Assembly: GCF_003259365.1 (NCBI RefSeq)
Contig: NZ_QLLY01000026.1
Span: 1-42,888, forward strand
Reading direction: 5' to 3'
Length of the DNA: 42,888 bases
Source: Streptomyces sp. PsTaAH-137
GTDB taxonomy: Bacteria; Actinomycetota; Actinomycetes; Streptomycetales; Streptomycetaceae
The position numbers were made by a program, and so were the translations under genes. This document shows positions 25,112-33,655 of this stretch, in pieces; the stretch's first letter is position 1; each line of letters starts with the position of its first letter. Below the pieces are notes generated by a model, which saw only the letters and a program-made list of their open reading frames with translations, searched no databases and was not told where the DNA came from.

Positions 25112-25678
25112 TCAGATCACCGGGGCCTTCGCCCGCAGCACCGTCAGGAACTCGCGCATCCAGGCCGCGTGGTCCGGCCAGGCGCGGGACGACACGAGGG
25201 TGCCGTCGACGACCGCCTCGGAGTCCTGGAACGTGGCGCCCGCCGCCTGCATGTCGAGCTCCAGCGCCGGGTACGCCGTGACGCGCCGGCCGCGCAGTCC
25301 GTCCACCGCCGCCGTCAGGAGCGGGCCGTGACAGATCTGGGCGACCGGCTTGTCGGTGTCGAAGAACGCCTTGACGATCTTGCGCAGCTCGGCGTCGCCG
25401 CGCAGGTACTCCGGTGCCCGGCCGCCCGGGATCACCAGGGCGGCGTACTGGCCCGGGTCGACCTCGGCGAAGGCCAGATCGGCCGGCCAGGTGTATCCGG
25501 GCTTCTCCGTGTACGTGTCGAAGCCGGGCTCGAAGTCGTGGATCACGAAGCGGAGCTTCTTGCGGGTGGGCGCCGCGATGTGAACCTCGTACCCCTCCTC
25601 GGTCAGCCGCTGGTACGGGTAGAGGACCTCCAGCGACTCCGCCGCGTCGCCGGTCACGATCAGGATCTTGAGTGCCAT
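25112..25678 (-). CDS. DJ-1/PfpI family protein
   Basis: This 188-aa protein has the DJ-1/PfpI flavodoxin-like fold: LKILIVTGDAAE at the start, an ALVIPGG strand (81-86) and the nucleophile elbow AQICHGPLL with Cys116-His117. Family members are proteases, glyoxalases, deglycases or stress chaperones. The CHG signature is like PfpI, but the exact activity cannot be assigned. The ATG at 25678 follows GGGAGCG. It is a monocistronic minus-strand gene. A TTGACA sequence in the upstream region (25787-25792, minus strand) could be a -35, though no matching -10 is clear. Confidence 0.88.
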   Translation of the reverse strand: MALKILIVTGDAAESLEVLYPYQRLTEEGYEVHIAAPTRKKLRFVIHDFEPGFDTYTEKPGYTWPADLAFAEVDPGQYAALVIPGGRAPEYLRGDAELRKIVKAFFDTDKPVAQICHGPLLTAAVDGLRGRRVTAYPALELDMQAAGATFQDSEAVVDGTLVSSRAWPDHAAWMREFLTVLRAKAPVI

Positions 25679-26124
25679 CGGTCACACGCTCCCGGGTGGG
25701 TCATGGGTGATGCGGGCCGAATCCGCCGCCGATGCCAACGTGCCGCCGCCCGGGACTCCTGACAAGAGGCGCCGTTCTGTGCAGAGTGTCAAAGTTCGGC
25801 CACCGGATTTGTACACATGCGGCTCATGACGGGCCCCCCGTCGGGAGCGATAGCCTGGTCCCGTGATCAGCGCGATATCTCGCGGGGGCATCGTCGCCCC
25901 CTGCCCGCGCCGGGAGAAGACGGTCCGCCACAGCGGCCGCCCCCGGCGCTCGGACGTTGATCGTTTCAGGCGGATGGCCAGTTCGTTGAAAATGGCGCAT
26001 TACCGTCCGCTCTTCTCTCAATCCGGCATAACGTCGAAGCAGACCGGACACCCCGCGTCGCGGCGTTACGTCGAGCCAAACATGTCTACGTCACGCAACG
26101 GCGCGCGACAGGAGCCAGAGGACA
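25679..26124. other. 446-bp divergent intergenic region
   Basis: This region separates the divergent pfpI-like and NAD-glutamate dehydrogenase genes and should contain promoters for both. It has a small hairpin GGGGGC/GCCCCC (25884-25901) and weak -10-like hexamers (TAGCCT at 25852-25857). The short open frames here look like chance frames. I see no clear operator. Confidence 0.5.
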
Positions 26125-29100
26125 ATGCAGACCAAGCTGGACGAAGCCAAGGCCGAGCTGCTCGAACGGGCCGCCCGGGTTGCTGAGAACAGCCCGGTAG
26201 GGGGGCACCTACCGACGGGCGAGAGCACTCCCGATCAGGACACCGTGCTCACGTTCCTCCAGCGCTACTACCTGCACACCGCGCCCGAGGACCTCGCCGA
26301 CCGCGACCCGGTCGACGTCTTCGGAGCCGCCTACTCGCACTACCGGCTCGCCGAGAACCGGCCGCAGGGCACCGCGAACGTAAGAGTGCACACCCCGACG
26401 GTCGAGGAGAACGGCTGGACGTGCAGCCACTCCGTCGTCGAGGTCGTCACCGACGACATGCCGTTCCTCGTGGACTCCGTGACCAATGAGCTGTCGCGGC
26501 AGGGCCGGGGCATCCACGTCGTCATCCACCCGCAGGTCGTCGTGCGGCGCGACGTCGCCGGCAAGCTGCTCGAAGTGCTCCCCGCCGGGACCCCCGCCGA
26601 GGGCCACGACGTGCTCACCGAGTCGTGGATCCACGTCGAGATGGACCGCGAGACCGACCGCGCCGACCTCAAGCAGATCACCACCGACCTGCTCCGGGTC
26701 CTGTCCGACGTGCGGGAGTGCGTCGAGGACTGGGAGAAGATGCGCGACGCGGCGCTGCGCATCGCCGACGAGCTGCCGGGCGAGCCCACCGCGGGCGACC
26801 TGCGCGACCAGGAGGTCGAGGAGGCCCGCGAGCTGCTGCGCTGGCTCTCCGCCGACCACTTCACCTTCCTGGGCTTCCGCGAGTACACGCTCACCGACGA
26901 CGACTCGCTCGCCGCCGTCCCGGGCACCGGCCTCGGCATCCTGCGCGCCGACCCGCAGCACGACGGCGACGACCACCACCCGGTGTCGCCGTCCTTCAAC
27001 CGGCTGCCCGACGACGCCCGCGCCAAGGCCCGCGAGCACCGCCTGCTGGTGCTGACCAAGGCCAACAGCCGCGCCACCGTGCACCGGCCGTCCTACCTCG
27101 ACTACGTCGGCGTGAAGAAGTTCGACGAGAAGGGGAACGTGGTCGGCGAGCGCCGCTTCCTCGGCCTGTTCTCCTCCGCCGCGTACACCGAGTCCGTCCG
27201 CCGCGTCCCCGTCATCCGCCGCAAGGTCGCCGAGGTCCTCAAGGGCGCGGGCTTCTCGCCCAACAGCCACGACGGCCGCGACCTGCTCCAGATCCTGGAG
27301 ACGTACCCGCGCGACGAGCTGTTCCAGACCCCGGCCGACGAGCTGCGGTCCATCGTCACGTCGGTGCTGTACCTCCAGGAACGGCGCCGGCTCCGGCTGT
27401 ACCTGCGCAAGGACGAGTACGGGCGCTACTACTCGGCCCTCGTCTACCTGCCGCGCGACCGGTACACCACCGGCGTCCGGCTGCGGATCATCGACATCCT
27501 CAAGGAGGAGCTGGCCGGTACCAGCGTCGACTTCACCGCCTGGAACACCGAGTCGATCCTCTCCCGGCTGCACTTCGTCGTCCGCGTCGCGCCCGGCACC
27601 GAGCTGCCCGCGCTCACCGACGCCGACTCCGACCGCATCGAGGCCCGCCTGGTCGAGGCCGCCCGCTCCTGGGCCGACGGCTTCGCCGAGGCGCTGAACG
27701 CGGAGTGCGGCGAGGAGCGCGCCGCCGAACTGCTGCGCCGCTACGGCCAGGCGTTCCCCGAGGGCTACAAGGCGGACCACTCGCCGCGCGCCGCCGTCGC
27801 CGACCTGGTCCACCTGGAGCAGCTCAGCCACGGCGACCGCGAGGGCAAGGACTTCGCGCTCTCGCTGTACGAGCCCGTGGGCGCCGCCCCCGGCGAGCGC
27901 CGCTTCAAGATCTACCGGACCGGTTCGCCGGTCTCGCTCTCCGCCGTCCTGCCGGTGCTGCAGCGCCTGGGCGTCGAGGTGACCGACGAGCGCCCGTACG
28001 AGCTGCGCTGCGCCGACCGTCCGACCGCCTGGATCTACGACTTCGGGCTCCGGATGCCGAAGCCGGGCAACGGCAACGGCGGGGAGCTGGGCGCCGACGG
28101 CCGCGAGCGGTTCCAGGAGGCGTTCGCCGCGACCTGGACCGGGCGCGCCGAGAACGACGGCTTCAACGCCCTGGTGCTGGGCGCCGGGCTGAACTGGCGG
28201 CAGGCGATGGTGCTGCGCGCGTACGCCAAGTACCTGCGCCAGGCGGGCTCCACCTTCAGCCAGGACTACATGGAGGACACCCTCCGCACCAATGTGCACA
28301 CCACGCGCCTGCTGGTGTCGCTGTTCGAGGCGCGGATGTCGCCGGACCGCCAGCGGGCCGGCACCGAGCTGACCGACGGGCTCCTCGAAGAGCTCGACGG
28401 CGCGCTCGACCAGGTGGCCTCGCTCGACGAGGACCGGATCCTGCGGTCCTTCCTCACCGTGATCAAGGCGACCCTGCGCACCAACTTCTTCCAGGACGCG
28501 ACGGACGGCGAGCCGCACGCGTACGTCTCCATGAAGCTGGACCCGCAGGCCATCCCCGACCTGCCCGAGCCGCGCCCCGCCTACGAGATCTGGGTGTACT
28601 CGCCGCGCGTCGAGGGTGTCCACCTGCGCTTCGGCAAGGTCGCCCGCGGCGGTCTGCGCTGGTCCGACCGGCGTGAGGACTTCCGCACCGAGATCCTCGG
28701 CCTGGTGAAGGCGCAGATGGTGAAGAACACCGTCATCGTGCCGGTCGGCGCGAAGGGCGGCTTCGTCGCCAAGCAGCTGCCCGACCCGAGCGTGGACCGC
28801 GACGCCTGGATGGCCGAGGGCATCGCGTCGTACAAGACCTTCATCTCGGCGCTGCTCGACATCACCGACAACCTGGTCGCCGGTGAGGTCGTGCCGCCCT
28901 CCGACGTCGTGCGCCACGACGAGGACGACACCTACCTCGTCGTCGCGGCCGACAAGGGCACCGCGTCCTTCTCCGACATCGCCAACGGGGTCGCGGAGTC
29001 GTACAACTTCTGGCTCGGCGACGCCTTCGCGTCCGGCGGCTCGGCCGGGTACGACCACAAGGGCATGGGCATCACCGCGCGCGGCGCCTGGGAGTCCGTC

Positions 29101-31056
29101 AAGCGGCACTTCCGGGAGCTGGGCGTCGACACCCAGTCCGAGGACTTCACGGTCGTCGGCGTCGGTGACATGTCGGGTGACGTGTTCGGCAACGGCATGC
29201 TGCTGAGCGAGCACATCCGGCTGGTCGCCGCCTTCGACCACCGGCACATCTTCATCGACCCGAGGCCGAACGCGGAGACCTCGTACGCCGAGCGCCGCCG
29301 CATGTTCGAGCTGCCGCGCTCGTCCTGGGCCGACTACGACAAGGAGCTGATCTCGGCGGGCGGCGGCATCTTCCCGCGCTCCGCCAAGTCGATCCAGCTC
29401 AACGCCCACATCCGCGAGGCGCTGGGCATCGAGTCCGGCCAGGCCAAGACGACCCCGGCCGAGCTGATGAAGGCGATCCTCCAGGCGCCGGTCGACCTGC
29501 TGTGGAACGGCGGCATCGGTACGTACGTCAAGGCGTCCTCGGAGTCGAACACGGACGTCGGCGACAAGGCCAACGACCCGATCCGCGTCGACGGCCAGGA
29601 CGTCCGCGCCAAGGTCATCGGCGAGGGCGGCAACCTCGGCGCGACCCAGCTGGGCCGTATCGAGTTCGCCCGCACCGGCGGCAAGGTCAACACCGACGCC
29701 ATCGACAACAGCGCGGGCGTGAACACCTCGGACGTCGAGGTCAACATCAAGATCCTGCTCAACGGCCTGGTCTCCGAAGGGGACATGACCGTCAAGCAGC
29801 GCAACAAGCTGCTCGCCGCGATGACCGACGAGGTCGGCCACCTGGTGCTGCGCAACAACTACGCGCAGAACACCGCGCTGGGCAACGCCGAGGCGCAGTC
29901 GTCGTCCCTGCTCCACGCCCACCAGCGCTTCATGCGCCGCCTGGGCAAGCAGGGCCACCTCGACCGCGGCCTGGAGTTCCTGCCGAACGACCGGCAGATC
30001 AAGGAACTCCTCAACAACGGCCGCGGCCTGAGCCAGCCCGAGCTGGCCGTGCTCCTCGCCTACACGAAGATCACGGCCGCCGACGAGCTGATCCAGACGT
30101 CGCTGCCCGACGACGCGTACCTGCGCCGGCTGCTGCACGCGTACTTCCCGCAGGAGCTGCGCGAGAAGTACGGCGAGGCGATCGACGGGCACGCGCTGCG
30201 CCGCGAGATCATCACGACGGTCCTGGTCAACGACACGGTGAACACCGGTGGTTCGACCTTCCTGCACCGGCTGCGCGAGGAGACCGGCGCCTCGCTGGAG
30301 GAGATCGTGCGGGCGCAGCTCGCCGCGCGCGAGATCTTCGGCCTGAGCGAGGTCTGGGACGCGGTGGAGGCGCTCGACAATGTCGTCGCCGCCGATGTCC
30401 AGACCCGGATCCGGCTGCACTCGCGCAGGCTCGTGGAGCGCGGCACCCGCTGGCTGCTCAACAACCGGCCGCAGCCGCTCCAGCTCGCCGAGACCATCGA
30501 CTTCTTCCGGGACGGTGTCGCCGAGGTGTGGGCGGCGCTGCCGAAGATGCTGCGCGGCGCGGACGCCGAGTGGTACCAGTCGATCTTCGACGAGCTGACC
30601 GGTGCCGGGGTGCCGCAGGAGCTGGCGCGGCAGGTCGCCGGGTTCTCGTCGGCGTTCCCGACGCTGGACATCGCGCAGATCGCGGACCGGATGGGCAAGG
30701 ACGCGCTGGACGTCGCCGAGGTGTACTACGACCTCGCGGACCGGCTCGGCATCACCCAGCTCATGGACCGGATCATCGAGCTCCCGCGGGCCGACCGCTG
30801 GCAGTCGATGGCCCGCGCCTCGATCCGCGAGGACCTGTACGCGGCGCACGCGGCGCTCACCGCCGACGTGCTCGCGGTGGGCAACGGCGGCTCCACGCCG
30901 GAGCAGCGGTTCAAGGCGTGGGAGGAGAAGAACGCGGCGATCCTGGGCCGGGCGCGCACGACCCTGGAGGAGATCCAGGGCTCGGACGCCTTCGACCTGG
31001 CGAACCTGTCGGTGGCGATGCGCACCATGCGCACGCTGCTGCGCACGCACTCGTGA
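26125..31056 (+). CDS. NAD-specific glutamate dehydrogenase, large (180-kDa class)
   Basis: This 1643-aa enzyme belongs to the large NAD-GDH class first described in Streptomyces clavuligerus. It converts glutamate to 2-oxoglutarate and ammonium for catabolism. The long N-terminal region (1-~700) carries ACT-like regulatory segments. The catalytic core contains VPVGAKGGFVAKQL with Lys877 and the nucleotide-binding glycine loop GVGDMSGDVFGNG (1012-1024). A C-terminal ~500-residue helical region follows. The ATG at 26125 has AGAGGA just upstream. It is monocistronic and ends at a strong terminator. The length fits the class (about 1600-1650 aa) and no frame disruption is visible. Confidence 0.96.
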   Translation: MQTKLDEAKAELLERAARVAENSPVGGHLPTGESTPDQDTVLTFLQRYYLHTAPEDLADRDPVDVFGAAYSHYRLAENRPQGTANVRVHTPTVEENGWTCSHSVVEVVTDDMPFLVDSVTNELSRQGRGIHVVIHPQVVVRRDVAGKLLEVLPAGTPAEGHDVLTESWIHVEMDRETDRADLKQITTDLLRVLSDVRECVEDWEKMRDAALRIADELPGEPTAGDLRDQEVEEARELLRWLSADHFTFLGFREYTLTDDDSLAAVPGTGLGILRADPQHDGDDHHPVSPSFNRLPDDARAKAREHRLLVLTKANSRATVHRPSYLDYVGVKKFDEKGNVVGERRFLGLFSSAAYTESVRRVPVIRRKVAEVLKGAGFSPNSHDGRDLLQILETYPRDELFQTPADELRSIVTSVLYLQERRRLRLYLRKDEYGRYYSALVYLPRDRYTTGVRLRIIDILKEELAGTSVDFTAWNTESILSRLHFVVRVAPGTELPALTDADSDRIEARLVEAARSWADGFAEALNAECGEERAAELLRRYGQAFPEGYKADHSPRAAVADLVHLEQLSHGDREGKDFALSLYEPVGAAPGERRFKIYRTGSPVSLSAVLPVLQRLGVEVTDERPYELRCADRPTAWIYDFGLRMPKPGNGNGGELGADGRERFQEAFAATWTGRAENDGFNALVLGAGLNWRQAMVLRAYAKYLRQAGSTFSQDYMEDTLRTNVHTTRLLVSLFEARMSPDRQRAGTELTDGLLEELDGALDQVASLDEDRILRSFLTVIKATLRTNFFQDATDGEPHAYVSMKLDPQAIPDLPEPRPAYEIWVYSPRVEGVHLRFGKVARGGLRWSDRREDFRTEILGLVKAQMVKNTVIVPVGAKGGFVAKQLPDPSVDRDAWMAEGIASYKTFISALLDITDNLVAGEVVPPSDVVRHDEDDTYLVVAADKGTASFSDIANGVAESYNFWLGDAFASGGSAGYDHKGMGITARGAWESVKRHFRELGVDTQSEDFTVVGVGDMSGDVFGNGMLLSEHIRLVAAFDHRHIFIDPRPNAETSYAERRRMFELPRSSWADYDKELISAGGGIFPRSAKSIQLNAHIREALGIESGQAKTTPAELMKAILQAPVDLLWNGGIGTYVKASSESNTDVGDKANDPIRVDGQDVRAKVIGEGGNLGATQLGRIEFARTGGKVNTDAIDNSAGVNTSDVEVNIKILLNGLVSEGDMTVKQRNKLLAAMTDEVGHLVLRNNYAQNTALGNAEAQSSSLLHAHQRFMRRLGKQGHLDRGLEFLPNDRQIKELLNNGRGLSQPELAVLLAYTKITAADELIQTSLPDDAYLRRLLHAYFPQELREKYGEAIDGHALRREIITTVLVNDTVNTGGSTFLHRLREETGASLEEIVRAQLAAREIFGLSEVWDAVEALDNVVAADVQTRIRLHSRRLVERGTRWLLNNRPQPLQLAETIDFFRDGVAEVWAALPKMLRGADAEWYQSIFDELTGAGVPQELARQVAGFSSAFPTLDIAQIADRMGKDALDVAEVYYDLADRLGITQLMDRIIELPRADRWQSMARASIREDLYAAHAALTADVLAVGNGGSTPEQRFKAWEEKNAAILGRARTTLEEIQGSDAFDLANLSVAMRTMRTLLRTHS

Positions 31057-31084
31057 CGCGCCGGGCGTAGCCCGTACGTTCACC

Positions 31085-31121
31085 GGGGGCGCCCCGGGCC
31101 GCATCGGCCCGGGGCGCCCCC
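31085..31121 (+). terminator. Terminator after NAD-glutamate dehydrogenase
   Basis: A perfect 17-bp stem pairs GGGGGCGCCCCGGGCCG (31085-31101) with its complement (31105-31121) around a CAT loop, 28 bp after the stop codon. There is no U-tract, as in many Streptomyces terminators, but the stem is extremely stable. Confidence 0.9.
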
Positions 31122-31265
31122 GCGTCGTGTCCGACGCCGGGTCATGCGCCGTTGCGCGCAAGGCAGTTGGCGGCCGCCGTATTCTGCCCCTGTTCTTGGC
31201 GCGCTCTTGCCTGCCTCATGACGTCGTCCGGCTTGATGGACTCCCTACCCGGGCCACGCCTCGGG

Positions 31266-31291
31266 GCAATGTGGGACATTGCGTCTAAAGT
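31266..31291 (+). promoter_or_regulatory. Promoter with internal palindrome upstream of the polyprenol-P hexose synthase
   Basis: The palindrome GCAATGT-GGG-ACATTGC (31266-31282) is followed at 31286-31291 by TAAAGT, a good TANNNT -10. The palindrome covers the -35/-10 spacer position, where a bound repressor would block RNA polymerase. Transcription would start near 31298, giving a leader of about 30 nt to the ATG at 31329. No strong -35 is visible, as is usual for regulated Streptomyces promoters. Confidence 0.45.
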
Positions 31292-31328
31292 GGACTCCGA
31301 TTGTCTGATGACCGCTCAGGGAGAGCCG

Positions 31329-32129
31329 ATGCCGTCGAAGCCAGCCGATTCGCCGAGGTCGCCCCGGACGGCGGAGCGAGCCCTCGCGCTGCCCGACACC
31401 TGGGCCGCGACCCCGCTCACCGTCGTGATGCCCACGTACAACGAGGCCGGGAACCTGCCCGGCATGGCCGACGCCCTGATGGACCTCGAACTGGCCGGGC
31501 TGCGGCTGCTCGTCGTCGACGACTCCAGCCCCGACGGCACCGGGGACATCGCCGAGGAGTACGCGCGCCGCTTCGGCGCCGACCGGATCGGCGTGCTGCA
31601 CCGCGCGGGCAAGGAAGGGCTCGGCCGCGCCTACGCGGCCGGGATGAGCCGGGCCGTCGCCGAGGGCGCGCGGTACGTCCTCCAGATGGACGCCGACGGC
31701 AGCCACCCGGTCGCGAAGGTCCCGCAGATGCTGGGCGTCGCGCTCGCCACCGGCGCCGGGGTCACCATCGGCAGCCGGTACGTCCAGGGCGGCACCCTCT
31801 CCGACGCGTGGGGCGCGCACCGCAGGCTGCTCTCCCGCTGGGCCAACGCCTACGCGGGCACCATCCTCGGCACCCGGGTCCGCGACATCACCGGCGGCTT
31901 CAACCTGTGGCGCGAGGACACCCTGCGCGCCATCGACCTGGCCTCCGTCGACAGCGCCGGGTACAGCTTCCAGGTCGAGATGAAGTACCGGGCGCTGCGC
32001 CGCGGCCACGGGATCGTCGAGGTCCCCATCCACTTCGAGGACCGCACCGTCGGCGAGTCGAAGATGAACCTGATGGTGCAGCTGGAGTCGGTGGCGATGC
32101 CGTGGAAGCTGCGCGCGAGGGCCCGTTGA
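31329..32129 (+). CDS. Polyprenol-phosphate hexose (mannose) synthase, GT2
   Basis: This 266-aa GT2 enzyme of the Ppm/DPM1 type has VVMPTYNEAGNL, LVVDDSSPDG (acidic motif 63-70), QMDADGSHP (DAD 121-123) and the late GGFNLWRE and VPIHFEDRTVGESKMN elements. Such enzymes transfer a sugar from a nucleotide sugar (GDP-mannose for Ppm) to polyprenol phosphate on the cytoplasmic face and feed membrane GT-C enzymes. No membrane domain is fused. The ATG at 31329 follows GGGAGAG; an ATG at 31308 is possible. The gene ends inside a 33-bp duplication shared with the next gene, which is probably its partner. Confidence 0.9.
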   Translation: MPSKPADSPRSPRTAERALALPDTWAATPLTVVMPTYNEAGNLPGMADALMDLELAGLRLLVVDDSSPDGTGDIAEEYARRFGADRIGVLHRAGKEGLGRAYAAGMSRAVAEGARYVLQMDADGSHPVAKVPQMLGVALATGAGVTIGSRYVQGGTLSDAWGAHRRLLSRWANAYAGTILGTRVRDITGGFNLWREDTLRAIDLASVDSAGYSFQVEMKYRALRRGHGIVEVPIHFEDRTVGESKMNLMVQLESVAMPWKLRARAR

Positions 32130-32170
32130 CCGCTGCGGAGGCCGCGCGCGAGGGCCCGCTGACCGCGGCG
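32105..32170. repeat. 33-bp tandem duplication across a gene junction
   Basis: Two 33-bp units (32105-32137 and 32138-32170) differ by only four or five bases. Each contains GCGCGCGAGGGCCCG followed by (T/C)TGACCGC. The stop codon of the synthase and the likely TTG start of the next gene both lie in the first unit. The second unit is then the first part of the membrane protein (EAAREGPLTAA, repeated). Confidence 0.9.
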
Positions 32171-33655
32171 CCCGCCCGCATCGCGGCCGGTGCCGCGGCC
32201 TGCGGCGTGCTCGTGCTGCTGCTCGCCGTCGTGGTGCGGCTGCCCTGGGCGGGCGACCTCGGCATCCACGCCGCCACCGTCGAGCGGCTCCGCCACGACC
32301 TGCTCGACCCCGGCGACCCGCTCGTCGCGGCCGACGCCGACAGCCCTTACTACAGCCCCTGGACCCTGCTGCTCGGCTGCGTCGCGAAGGTGACCGGGCT
32401 CGGCGTCTTCGTCGTGCTGCGCGTCGGCGCGGTCGTCTCCCTCGCGGTGCTGGCCGGCGGGGTGTGGGCGTTCACGGGTACGTTCCTCCAGCGCGCGGCC
32501 GGGCGGGGGCGGCGGGCGGCCGTCGCGGGGCTCGTCCTGCTCTGCCTGGTGCTGCTGTGGGGCACGACGCTGTTCAACTGGAGCGGCTACCCCGGCCTCA
32601 ACTCCCTCGCCCTGTGCGTCGCCTACCCGAGCACGTTCGCGCTCGGCGCCTCGTTCTGGCTGTGGGCGCTGCTGCGCCGGGCCACCTCGTGGGCGCACTT
32701 CCTGGGTGCCGGGGTGCTGTGGGCGGTGATCCTGCTGAGCCACCAGTTCACCGGCGTCGTCGCCTCGCTCGGCGCCCTCGCCATGGTCCTCGGCGCGCGC
32801 CCGTGGCCGGACCTCGCGCACTGGCTGCGGCTCGCGGGCGGGCTCGCGACGGGGCTCCTGCTGATCGCGCTGTGGCCGTACTACTCGTTCTTCGCGCTGT
32901 TCGGCGCGGGCGAGAACCTGGAGGCCATCCACCGCGCGCTCTACCGGGACCTGCCCGCCCGGCTGTGGCTGGTGGCGCTCGTCGGCGGCGCGGCGCTCGT
33001 CCTGCGGTGGCGGCGCGACCGGCGCGACCCGCTGGTCCTGTTCTGCCTCGCGGGTCTCGCCGTGTTCGCGGCCGGCGGGCTCACCGGCCACTGGTCCTGG
33101 GGCCGGGTGCTGCCGGCCGTCCTGATCCCCGCGCAGGTCGCGGCCGCCCTCGAAGTGTTGGGCGCGCACCGCAGGGCGGTGCGGCTCGGCCTCGGCTGGG
33201 CGGTGACGGCGGCGCTGCTGCTGGGGGCGTGGACCCAGTCGGGGACGCTCGGCTATGTGCTGCCGCGCTCGGTGCTGCCGTCACCCGTGGCGGCCAAGTA
33301 CCGCGAGCCGTGGGGCGGTTATCACTGGATCACGCCCTGGGTGGCGTACGGGGACGTGGTGCTGGCCAAGACGTTCCCGGCCCGCCAGATTCCCGCCTAC
33401 GGGCCCTACACGGTCGCCCCCGGCTACCCGGACTTCTTCCTCGACGACGAACAGGCGCGGGAGAAGGCCGTACGGACGTACTTCGCGGCCGGGACCCCGC
33501 GGTCCGGCCGGCTCGGGGTGCTGCGCCGGTACGGCGTCGAGTGGGTCGTCGCCTACCGCAGCGACGGCGGGCTGCGGGCCGGGGACCCGGCCCTGGAGCG
33601 GGTGGCCGTCGGTCCCCGGGGACAGCAGCTGTACCGGGTGCGCCTCAGCGGGTGA
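32126..33655 (+). CDS. Polytopic membrane protein, putative GT-C glycosyltransferase
   Basis: This ~509-aa integral membrane protein has about nine to eleven transmembrane helices and a C-terminal ~120-residue soluble region (from about WITPWVAYGDVV). The first long loop (GDLGIHAATVERLRHDLL) contains the Asp and His typical of GT-C enzymes, which use polyprenyl-phosphate sugars outside the membrane. The adjacent polyprenol-phosphate hexose synthase makes this role plausible, but no diagnostic motif proves it. The start is uncertain: a TTG at 32126 overlaps the upstream stop and has GAGGG near it; a GTG at 32102 is an alternative. The stop overlaps the convergent GT2 gene by 11 bp. Confidence 0.7.
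   Translation: MTAAEAAREGPLTAAPARIAAGAAACGVLVLLLAVVVRLPWAGDLGIHAATVERLRHDLLDPGDPLVAADADSPYYSPWTLLLGCVAKVTGLGVFVVLRVGAVVSLAVLAGGVWAFTGTFLQRAAGRGRRAAVAGLVLLCLVLLWGTTLFNWSGYPGLNSLALCVAYPSTFALGASFWLWALLRRATSWAHFLGAGVLWAVILLSHQFTGVVASLGALAMVLGARPWPDLAHWLRLAGGLATGLLLIALWPYYSFFALFGAGENLEAIHRALYRDLPARLWLVALVGGAALVLRWRRDRRDPLVLFCLAGLAVFAAGGLTGHWSWGRVLPAVLIPAQVAAALEVLGAHRRAVRLGLGWAVTAALLLGAWTQSGTLGYVLPRSVLPSPVAAKYREPWGGYHWITPWVAYGDVVLAKTFPARQIPAYGPYTVAPGYPDFFLDDEQAREKAVRTYFAAGTPRSGRLGVLRRYGVEWVVAYRSDGGLRAGDPALERVAVGPRGQQLYRVRLSG

Noticed and set aside
25863..26186. Small plus-strand frame ahead of the glutamate dehydrogenase
   Set aside because: It overlaps the start of the dehydrogenase in another frame, has no ribosome-binding site and no family resemblance.
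26209..31161. A very long open frame antisense to the NAD-glutamate dehydrogenase
   Set aside because: It mirrors the sense gene in length and has low-complexity composition; no domain or start signal.
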